Below, piece by piece: positions 1 through 6,788 of a stretch of DNA of 11,003 nt; positions within the stretch are counted from its first letter, which is position 1, and each line of letters begins with the position of its first letter. Origin of the DNA: Chlorobiota bacterium. Lineage in GTDB: Bacteria > Bacteroidota > Bacteroidia > Bacteroidales > JAADJA01. Location of the stretch: positions 1 to 11,003 of the forward strand of contig JAUVIX010000097.1 in the NCBI GenBank assembly GCA_030592565.1, written 5' to 3'. The notes under the pieces were generated by a model, which saw only the letters and a list, made by a program, of their open reading frames with translations, searched no databases and was not told where the DNA came from. Position numbers and translations under genes: made by a program.

Positions 1-339
1 ATCACCCCCACCAGCCGAGCCACCACCAGCAGCAACCTCACTCAAATAAGCACCTCCGTTACTTGAAAAAGCTAAAAAAGACGAAGTAATTTGAGCTTCG
101 GTAGATACTACAAAAGCCTCACCCTCCATTCTTTTTAATGGGCCCCAAGTAATTGTTGAAAACCATACACCTGATTCTCCATTATGTGTACCAAATTCGA
201 TTGATGAAAGACTTGTGTTGGTTGGCAGAAAAACGGCATTAGGCACAATAAAATTGTTAAAAACCTCCTGATAAGAAACTTTTCCCCCATTTGTATTTGT
301 ATAATTGCCTGTATATTCATTATAATTATATATACCAGA
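1..339 (-). CDS. Continuation of the RHS protein's C-terminal tail in the -1 frame (partial, runs off the window)
   Basis: This is not a separate gene. It is the likely true continuation of the RHS protein beyond the frameshift. Read from base 339 leftwards, 113 codons stay open to the window edge and begin SGIYNYNEYTGNYTNTNGGK. The join with the upstream frame gives DFDPGAPF-SGIYNYNEY. The peptide is polar and balanced (Tyr, Asn, Thr, Ser, then GTHNGESGVWFSTITWGPLK), unlike the hydrophobic product of the other frame. It ends in a Gly/Ala/Ser-rich stretch (AAGGGSAGGGD) that looks like a linker to a further domain outside the window. No known toxin fold was recognised in these residues. The frame assignment is well supported by openness and composition; the function is unknown. 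Confidence 0.75.
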
Positions 340-3300
340 AAAGGTGCTCCTGGATCAAAATCACGTTGAAGTCTATTATATGATGCTAAATAGTCATAAT
401 TAAATTGAGGCCCACCGCTCTTAACAAATTCCCTTTGCGCAGGGCTTAATAAATACCCTGAAGGGTCGGTATATTTCAGCGGATTATTTAACACATAAGA
501 ATAACGGTTATAATTTTGAGAATTCCCGGTCTGCACTATGGGGTCAGGTGAGAGGAACCGACCCACCCACGGGTCGTACATTCTTCCGTTCATATTTATG
601 AGGCCGAATTCGTCAAGATGTTCATGACCGGTAAAACCCCGGTTAAAATAAGGATCGGCATCATCAATATCATATGACCAGTCATCGGCATCTCTTCTCC
701 TACCCCAGGGGTCAAAACTCAAAAATTGTTTTAATGTTCCATCTTCATTAGAAATCGCATGCACACTACCCAAATAATCGGTATGAACATAAAATAATTC
801 CGGGTCATTATTATTTATTTTCTCCTGAATTGCAAATCCCCCGACATACAGAAGTTGCCGCGAATCACCATTTACAAATTCCTCAATTTCTAAATTACTT
901 AAAATATAATATTTTGTTTTTGAAAGTATCCAATCGTTATTATTATCATTCCAATCAAATGAACGCATAATTTTGCGTAATCCATCAGGCCCATAGCTAA
1001 ACTCTACTTTATTATTGTTTTCAATAATAATGGAATGAGTCTTTTGAAATGCATTGTAAAAAACCTGTTGCACCCCATTATTAATTAAATTTTCATAATC
1101 CGGGTTAATATTTGTTACATCAGTAACTGCATGAGGCCTTGAAGAATTGTATTGATAAGTTGAACTTGTTGATGATAAATTGGTTTTAGACTTAATATTC
1201 CCATTATCGTAATAACTGGAACTATACTCATTTCCCTGCGAACCAATTTCCCAGGATGTTAAACGATTATGAAGTTTTGAATCGTATCCGAATTGTTCGT
1301 GTAAGGATTTCCCATTTGTATTATCGTCCCTTGACATTAAGTTTCCTGTTGAAGGATCAAAATCAAATTCCAATTGTTGAATATTGCCATTACCGGTTTC
1401 TATTGATTCCAAAAAGCCATAGTTATCGTACTGATAACTACTTGTAAGTTCATTTCCTAATGATAGTTCTGTGATTTGACCGAACTGGTTGACATCAGTT
1501 GTCTCCCAAAGAGTTTTATTGGAGGATGTTTCCCTGATTTTCCCAAAGTATCCAGTTGGTTTGTAATAGTTTGTTGTTTGGTATCCGGTCGGATAGGTTT
1601 GTGTTTTAACCCTGCCATAGATGTCATAGGTTAGTTCTTTTTCAAAAATATGATCATCATCAATTTTTTCAGTTTGAGCAATCAAACGACCGTATTTGTC
1701 ATAATAATAATCATTCCTGATACCATTACTGTTATTGATCATATACTGCAACTGGCCAAAACCATCTTGTTCCGGGTCAGTATAATACTGATAATGAATT
1801 TCAATATCTCCTCCAAAGGCATTATTGCCCTGTACAGTGTTTTTATCTACTATCCGATTAAGGTCATCATAAAAATAAGAAACCGTATTATTTTTAGAGT
1901 CCTCCATAAATCGTAATCTCCCATAAGCATCATAGGTAAAAGCACTTATTCCCGAATTTGGTTCATTAATTTGAATTTGATTTCCAGCTTTGTCATACAG
2001 CATACTTGTTATTACTTCACTATTATCATCATTGCTCTTTACTTTTATTGTTTTAACTTTGTTTGATGCAAAATATGAATATGTGATAACACTTGTCATG
2101 TCTTCAGAAGATATTGTCTGACCAAGGGCATTCTTTATCTGCATATTTATTGTTTCTGTGGCCATACTCTGATTTGAAATTATTGTTGCTTCCCTTCCGG
2201 CATACTCAAAATGTTTAGATCGCAACAAAATTACACCATCATTATCAAAATATGAAATACTTTTTGTTCTAAATAGATCATCATAGTCATATTCAGTATA
2301 AGCATCTGCATTATTTGACGAAAAATAAGGGTCGTACTCTCTGCTTAATAGCCCGTTATCATTATATTCATAATCCTTGAATATTGTTTTTGTTTCCTCG
2401 AAACCGAAAGTTATAGTACGACGTTTTCTTCCAAGATTATCATAAAATATTTCAGAGGGTGCACTCCCTGTTCTCTTTTCCCAGGTATATATTATCCCTT
2501 CATCCGGATTATCCGGATGTGTTTCGCTCCAACGTGCTACTTTAGTAATGAAGTTGTCATCAGGGAATATAACTTGCTCTAATCGTCCAAATATATCATA
2601 TTTATAATGCACTACGTTGCCAAGAGGATCAGTCTTTTTAATTACATTCCCTGTAATTACATCATATTCATAATTAATTTCAGTTTCTTTTTTAAAAACG
2701 CCATCTACCTTTTGATATGTACGTGTAAGAAAACGATGAAAATAGCTTTGACTGATATTATCATATTCAAAAAATGTCTTAATAACAGGCAAATCGTCGT
2801 ATGGAGGTGTAGGATTAACAGCTTCAGAAGTTTTTTCTATTAAATGACCATAATCATCGTACTCATTATATGTTTCACGAATAGAAAAACTATTATCATT
2901 GTTCGGAGTGTATTCTACAGATAAGATTTGCCACGGATTATCAGTATAGTAGTCATATTGATAAAAGCCAATATCCACATCATTTACGTTGTCAGGATTA
3001 TTCTTACTAACTAATTTTGACTTTACTCTGTTTGTTAACCAGGCAAATCCCCCTGGAGGGTCTTCATACTCTGAGGTAACAATTGTTTTAAAATCAAATT
3101 CATTATCCGGTGAAGTTAATTCCAGTTCATTTTCATCCTGTAGAGTAGTCTGACTCAAAACATTTCCATAATAGTCAATATCATCAATTCTATTCTTTGT
3201 TGTTTTAATAAAAGTACTATTATCATCATTTTCCCAAAGTTTTGTAATAGTTTGAGATATATAAGGCTTGAATATTATAGGAAAATCAGGTTCTGTATTT

Positions 3301-6026
3301 AATATTGATAATTGATTTTCAGTTTTTCTCAATACTTTAGTATTAAAAGACAGGGATATTTCGGAGGGGTACAAAAAATAGTATAAATTATCCGGTTTCA
3401 GAATCAAATTAGTTGTACGTAAATTTGTATTTGTAGCTACTGTATGATCAGTTGTTTCCATATAACCCAAAAATCCCTTTCCTTCTCTGTGAAAAACCGG
3501 AGATTGATAACTATAATTATGTTTATTCAGGTCATTATTTACCCAAAATGATTGCACCAAATATTTGCTGTTTTTATAATTACCAAGAGGGTAATTCAAA
3601 CTTGACATATTTTCATAAGATGACCGAAAAGGCATATATTCAACATTTGTAATCTTTCCCAGTCCATTAGTAAATTGTGAAATATTATTGTTTGAGTTTC
3701 CAAAATCCCAAATAACCGAGGCATTAAGCACACCGGGAACTGCCTGCGGTCCATCTTTAAATGTTTGCACTCCGACATCATTAGCTCCATTACCTGAAAA
3801 ATCGGCAAAAGCTATTGAAGTAATCTCATTATATTCATAATCTAAAAAACTTCCTAGATAAAACTGTTGGTTAAGCCTAATACCATCAGGAGAACCATAA
3901 TATATTGTTACTTGAATTTCTAAACCATTTCCATTAATGAAAACGAAATCGGGTATCATATCATTATTCATATCAACAACTGATGTTGGAATGGATATTA
4001 GAGAAACATCTTGTTCTGATGGTTCATAAAAACCGCTTCCATAAGAAAAATAAATTATCTTCTTCTGGATTTCATCAATCTCGCAAATATCAGTTTTGCC
4101 ATCAGCATTGAAATCATTAAAAAAGTAACTTGAGCTTGAATTATATAAGAAAGATGATAAATCAGATAATGAAGAGTTTGAATATGTTTTAATTACAAAA
4201 GATTGATTGTCTTCACTTTTAAAAACAATATCCGATATTCCATCACCATTGAAGTCAGATATCTGATAACAGGAATATCCGCCGTATTGTGGTAAATCAA
4301 TATTATCCTCAATACTAAATAGATCGCCTGAACTATTGTCAGTAAGCAAAAAGAAAAAAGCAAGCTTTTTAGAGCCACTTTTATTCCCTGCGTCAACATT
4401 ATATTGCATTAATAAATCGGGTAAACCATCACCATTAAAATCGCCATTAAACATTACTCCATTATGATTGGTATATTCATAAGATATTTCAACATTATAT
4501 GAGTTATTAACTAAAACAAAATTATATATTTTGAATCCATCATCATTATAAACAATAAGCTCTTCATCGCCATCATTATCATAATCATCTTTTAAAAATT
4601 TACTTGTGGGAATATCGGTTATTGTTATATTATCTCCTGCTACATCTGGTGTGTAAATTTCAAACATATTATAATCTATATTACCATATTTAATGCGCTT
4701 AAATTCTAACAATTCTGATTTCCCATCACCGTTAATATCAATGCTTCCAATTGATGCCTGTTTATCATTAGTAAGATCATCTCCTCCACTAAAATTATCC
4801 AGATTAAAGACCGGATTGTAAAAATGCCAATCAAAATAAGTTGAATTATAGTGCGTATAACCTTTTGATACGGAGGGTACCATATAAGTAATTCTTTTTA
4901 AAAATACATCTCGCGTGATTAAATTTGTATTGTCTTCATACTCAAAAGTGTATTTTGAAATCTCTTCATTATTAATGTTTATGGTAAAACTGTTCAGATT
5001 ATAAGAATTGGTAGTGATGTATTCTTCTGAAGAACCTAAATTTTCATAAATTTTTTTCTCTATCCTATCTATGTCTGATTCTATAAATGGAGTATATTCG
5101 AAATTTACAGTATAATTAATATTTTCATTTTTACTGTCAGTCTTATGTCCGGTATAAGTGATTCTTTCAGGATGCAGTTCTCCTGTATTTATAAATCTCA
5201 AATACTCAAAATCAATATAATTACCATATAAATCTTCAATTCTTGAAATATGCCATATTAAAACAGGGGCATCTTCTTTTCCATTTATAGAATAAATTTG
5301 CCTGGAATTGTCAGTATTACCATATATTTTTGTAATTCCATTTTTATAAATAACATCAAAATATGGGTATGGATTACTGTCTTTATAGTAGGTCACTTTT
5401 GCGATGTTTTTGTCATTTTCAGTTTTATATACAGTTTTCTCACCATCATCAGCTATCATTATTAAATAATTGCCATCAATTTGGAGTTGGTCATTATCAA
5501 AATCAATATTATCATTCATGCCATTGTAATATTGCGTACAATTAGTTCTGGATATTGAGGAAAATCCTGCAATACTCCATCCCACTCCTAATATATTCCT
5601 CTGATTATTAAGACTATTATAAATCAATCCTAGCGTTGGTGTCATCCCGTTTATCCCTGGTGGCAGATCAATAGGAATGCTGTATGTTGCTGCCCCTGTC
5701 GGTGAAACACTAAAACTACCAGGCAGTGTACCAACCACTCCATTATCTTCCGGGTTAGGCCCTCCTGTTACACCTCCCTCCGGTGGAAAAACCAAATAGG
5801 GGTCTATTTCGCCTAAAAAATACTCTCCTGCTTCTGGATCATATTCAAAACCATCCTCCAGTGTAATATATTTGCTTGCTATATAATCGTAAGTAGTATT
5901 ACCATCCAAAGGTTGATTTAAGATAAATATTTCCTGTGGATCAATAGGGTCATCAGGCATAACAACCTGTGAGATAACGATTTGAAATAGTCCTGAAAAT
6001 ACGATTAATAAATATAATTTTTTCAT
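135..6026 (-). CDS. Secreted giant SpvB / FG-GAP / RHS-repeat protein (polymorphic toxin-like), frameshifted near its C terminus
   Basis: Start choice: an in-frame ATG at 6047 exists, but the Met at 6026 directly begins a Sec signal peptide (MKKLYLLIVFSGLFQIVIS, then Gln at +1). Numbering is from 6026. Residues about 98-160 carry an SpvB-type N-terminal signature (GSFSVSPTGAATYSIPI, then LGVGWSIAG). Seven FG-GAP/VCBS-like acidic repeats follow at about 424-755, for example DINGDGKSELL, DFNGDGLPDLL and DFNGDGISDIVF, which probably bind calcium. YD/RHS repeats span about 1050-1690 (YDIFGRLEQ, YDAYGRLRF, YDKYGRLIA). The RHS core at about 1747-1858 contains HTDYLGSV, GRFLSPDPIVQ and NRYSYVLNNPL and ends in DPSGY. 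By family knowledge, such proteins build a hollow beta-cocoon around a C-terminal effector that is cut near the DPxG motif. After residue 1896 the frame is lost (bases 339-342), and the last 67 residues to the stop at 135 are out-of-frame, Ile/Leu/Phe-rich sequence. Toxin activity is inferred; no effector domain is recognised. Confidence 0.9.
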   Translation of the reverse strand: MKKLYLLIVFSGLFQIVISQVVMPDDPIDPQEIFILNQPLDGNTTYDYIASKYITLEDGFEYDPEAGEYFLGEIDPYLVFPPEGGVTGGPNPEDNGVVGTLPGSFSVSPTGAATYSIPIDLPPGINGMTPTLGLIYNSLNNQRNILGVGWSIAGFSSISRTNCTQYYNGMNDNIDFDNDQLQIDGNYLIMIADDGEKTVYKTENDKNIAKVTYYKDSNPYPYFDVIYKNGITKIYGNTDNSRQIYSINGKEDAPVLIWHISRIEDLYGNYIDFEYLRFINTGELHPERITYTGHKTDSKNENINYTVNFEYTPFIESDIDRIEKKIYENLGSSEEYITTNSYNLNSFTININNEEISKYTFEYEDNTNLITRDVFLKRITYMVPSVSKGYTHYNSTYFDWHFYNPVFNLDNFSGGDDLTNDKQASIGSIDINGDGKSELLEFKRIKYGNIDYNMFEIYTPDVAGDNITITDIPTSKFLKDDYDNDGDEELIVYNDDGFKIYNFVLVNNSYNVEISYEYTNHNGVMFNGDFNGDGLPDLLMQYNVDAGNKSGSKKLAFFFLLTDNSSGDLFSIEDNIDLPQYGGYSCYQISDFNGDGISDIVFKSEDNQSFVIKTYSNSSLSDLSSFLYNSSSSYFFNDFNADGKTDICEIDEIQKKIIYFSYGSGFYEPSEQDVSLISIPTSVVDMNNDMIPDFVFINGNGLEIQVTIYYGSPDGIRLNQQFYLGSFLDYEYNEITSIAFADFSGNGANDVGVQTFKDGPQAVPGVLNASVIWDFGNSNNNISQFTNGLGKITNVEYMPFRSSYENMSSLNYPLGNYKNSKYLVQSFWVNNDLNKHNYSYQSPVFHREGKGFLGYMETTDHTVATNTNLRTTNLILKPDNLYYFLYPSEISLSFNTKVLRKTENQLSILNTEPDFPIIFKPYISQTITKLWENDDNSTFIKTTKNRIDDIDYYGNVLSQTTLQDENELELTSPDNEFDFKTIVTSEYEDPPGGFAWLTNRVKSKLVSKNNPDNVNDVDIGFYQYDYYTDNPWQILSVEYTPNNDNSFSIRETYNEYDDYGHLIEKTSEAVNPTPPYDDLPVIKTFFEYDNISQSYFHRFLTRTYQKVDGVFKKETEINYEYDVITGNVIKKTDPLGNVVHYKYDIFGRLEQVIFPDDNFITKVARWSETHPDNPDEGIIYTWEKRTGSAPSEIFYDNLGRKRRTITFGFEETKTIFKDYEYNDNGLLSREYDPYFSSNNADAYTEYDYDDLFRTKSISYFDNDGVILLRSKHFEYAGREATIISNQSMATETINMQIKNALGQTISSEDMTSVITYSYFASNKVKTIKVKSNDDNSEVITSMLYDKAGNQIQINEPNSGISAFTYDAYGRLRFMEDSKNNTVSYFYDDLNRIVDKNTVQGNNAFGGDIEIHYQYYTDPEQDGFGQLQYMINNSNGIRNDYYYDKYGRLIAQTEKIDDDHIFEKELTYDIYGRVKTQTYPTGYQTTNYYKPTGYFGKIRETSSNKTLWETTDVNQFGQITELSLGNELTSSYQYDNYGFLESIETGNGNIQQLEFDFDPSTGNLMSRDDNTNGKSLHEQFGYDSKLHNRLTSWEIGSQGNEYSSSYYDNGNIKSKTNLSSTSSTYQYNSSRPHAVTDVTNINPDYENLINNGVQQVFYNAFQKTHSIIIENNNKVEFSYGPDGLRKIMRSFDWNDNNNDWILSKTKYYILSNLEIEEFVNGDSRQLLYVGGFAIQEKINNNDPELFYVHTDYLGSVHAISNEDGTLKQFLSFDPWGRRRDADDWSYDIDDADPYFNRGFTGHEHLDEFGLINMNGRMYDPWVGRFLSPDPIVQTGNSQNYNRYSYVLNNPLKYTDPSGYLLSPAQREFVKSGGPQFNYDYLASYNRLQRDFDPGAPFLVYIIIMNIQAIIQIQMGEKFLIRRFLTILLCLMPFFCQPTQVFHQSNLVHIMENQVYGFQQLLGAH
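339..342 (-). other. Frameshift point in a run of four A (T on the coding strand)
   Basis: In the coding direction the codons read GCA CCT TTT CTG. Adding one base to the T run gives CCT TTT TCT GGT, which restores a polar open frame to the window edge. This matches a single-base deletion, either a real mutation or a homopolymer error in sequencing or assembly. The site does not match the X XXY YYZ heptamer typical of programmed -1 frameshifting, so slippage as a regulated device is less likely. Confidence 0.7.
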
Positions 6027-6155
6027 TATTTTATTTTTTAAGATCAAAATCTATTTTTTTTCTCAAATGCACACGTTCAAACTTTTACGGGTTTGATTAT
6101 TTTCAGACGCACGGCCCGTGTACCTATCATTACTTAAAAACCAAAAAGGTTCCAA
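6027..6155 (-). other. RHS gene leader with nested small dyads
   Basis: This 129-nt gap separates the mini T9SS gene from the RHS start. It holds a dyad TCAAAC-N8-GTTTGA (6077-6096) and a tight palindrome CACGG-C-CCGTG (6110-6120). An outer pair ACACG (6071-6075) / CGTGT (6117-6121) could enclose most of this as a folded 5' leader. The last 35 nt before the ATG are A/T-rich with no Shine-Dalgarno sequence, as is usual in Bacteroidota. No convincing Bacteroidota promoter (TTTG, about 19-21 nt, TAnnTTTG) was found. A regulatory role is speculative. Confidence 0.25.
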
Positions 6156-6173
6156 CTAACGTTTAATAACCTT
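6136..6173 (-). terminator. Weak candidate terminator overlapping the end of the mini T9SS gene
   Basis: On the minus strand AAGGTT (6173-6168) pairs with AACCTT (6151-6146) across a 16-nt loop that contains the TAG stop. It is followed by a T-rich run broken by GG (TTT GG TTTTT, 6145-6136). The stem is only 6 bp, the loop is large and the T tract is interrupted. If it terminates at all, it would partly separate the mini gene from the RHS gene. Confidence 0.25.
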
Positions 6174-6620
6174 CCACGTCTCCCGTTTTCCATTCAGTAC
6201 TATTGTCAGCAGATATGCCCCGTCAGGCTGATTGCGGAATTGCACTTTTGTTGTCTCCCTGGATATTGGCTCTTCAATTATGCTTTTGCCTGCCAATGAG
6301 GTCATGCTCATACTTGCTTTTGTATGTGCATCCCATCCTTCTATCTTTATTGTAAAAAATCCGTTGCTGGGATTGGGGTATATTTTTATTGTCTGCTTTC
6401 CTACTGTGGCAGTGTATTCTTTTGTGCCGTTTGCAGTAAGTTCCGACGATTTCAGTTGCGTAGTGTCGGTTGTTGCATTTGTACTGTCGGGTATATTTTC
6501 CTGGTAAATAATTTCCCTGTGTATCCTGTTTCCGGAAGCATCGTAATCAAAATGCACGGTTTGCCCAGTAAGAAATCCCGCAAACAAAAACGCTGTAATT
6601 ATTAGAAATAGTTTTTTCAT
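6156..6620 (-). CDS. Small secreted protein: one YD/RHS-like motif plus T9SS type A sorting domain
   Basis: This is a 154-residue protein. Residues 1-19 form a Sec signal peptide (MKKLFLIITAFLFAGFLTG) with Gln at +1. Directly after it, residues 23-36 read HFDYDASGNRIHRE, which matches the YDxxGNR consensus of a single RHS/YD repeat. A Thr/Ser/Asn-rich linker follows (about 42-65). Residues about 77-154 form a T9SS type A C-terminal sorting domain, with IKIYPNPSNGFFTI, a middle SLAGK segment and a terminal WKVIKR. By family knowledge this domain directs passage through the outer membrane by T9SS and is usually removed, with anchoring to the cell surface. The mature protein would therefore be only about 55 residues. 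The gene lies immediately upstream of the RHS gene, co-oriented, and shares the YD motif, so a partnership (anchor, chaperone or remnant) is plausible but inferred. It is more GC-rich than much of the RHS gene (26 of 60 bases in 6241-6300). Confidence 0.88.
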   Translation of the reverse strand: MKKLFLIITAFLFAGFLTGQTVHFDYDASGNRIHREIIYQENIPDSTNATTDTTQLKSSELTANGTKEYTATVGKQTIKIYPNPSNGFFTIKIEGWDAHTKASMSMTSLAGKSIIEEPISRETTKVQFRNQPDGAYLLTIVLNGKRETWKVIKR

Positions 6621-6640
6621 TTTTCTTTTGTTTTTTTGTT

Positions 6641-6661
6641 AATCCGTTAACCGGTCGGATT
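6641..6661. repeat. Inverted repeat AATCCG-N9-CGGATT upstream of the mini T9SS gene
   Basis: A perfect 6-bp dyad flanks a 9-nt centre, TTAACCGGT on the plus strand, which ends in the ACCGGT palindrome. It ends 20 nt before the ATG at 6620. On the coding strand it is followed by an A-rich leader rather than a T run, so it is not a terminator for the upstream gene. It could be an operator or a 5' UTR stem. The centre is related to the ACCGGT core of the neighbouring tandem repeats. Confidence 0.4.
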
Positions 6662-6680
6662 GAATAAATTAATTTGCCGT

Positions 6681-6780
6681 CCCTTTAGTCAACGGGTGAC
6701 TTGCTTAGCTAATGCCAGCACTCAGTCACCGGTTGACTTGCTACCGCTATTACCAGCCCTTAGTCACCGGTTGACATTCC
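6681..6780. repeat. Tandem 37-38 bp intergenic repeat, about 2.5 copies, with imperfect palindromic core
   Basis: The core GTCACCGGTTGAC occurs exactly at 6725-6737 and 6763-6775, with a variant GTCAACGGGTGAC at 6688-6700, so the copies start 37 and 38 bp apart. The sequences between cores also align: TTGCT, then TAGCTAATGCCAGCACTCA or ACCGCTATTACCAGCCCTTA. The units are therefore true diverged tandem repeats. The third copy stops just after its core. Each core has GTCA/TGAC arms around a CCGG-containing centre. The array fills the gap between the fibre-like gene and the mini T9SS gene. Its function is unknown. Confidence 0.8.
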
Positions 6781-6788
6781 ACACCGAT

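Noticed and set aside
339..345. Programmed -1 ribosomal frameshifting
   Set aside because: The heptamer in zero frame is A CCT TTT, which does not fit X XXY YYZ, and no clear downstream stem was seen. A one-base indel is simpler.
1256..2843. Plus-strand short open frames within the RHS gene
   Set aside because: They are antisense shadows of the YD-repeat region with biased Ile/Phe/Tyr content and no plausible start context.
6027..6047. Upstream ATG at 6047 as the RHS start
   Set aside because: It would place seven extra residues (MILKNKI) before a normal signal peptide that begins at the ATG at 6026.
6045..6089. Bacteroidota promoter for the RHS gene (TAGATTTT with an upstream TTTG)
   Set aside because: The -7 element lacks the final G of TAnnTTTG, and the two TTTG candidates lie 10 and 24 nt away rather than about 19-21.
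6232..6605. Plus-strand open frames opposite the mini T9SS gene
   Set aside because: They are antisense to a gene with a signal peptide and a sorting domain; their products are Cys/Phe/Val-rich with no domain signature.
6681..6780. CRISPR-like array
   Set aside because: There are only about 2.5 copies, the sequence between cores is itself repeated rather than unique, and no cas gene is present.
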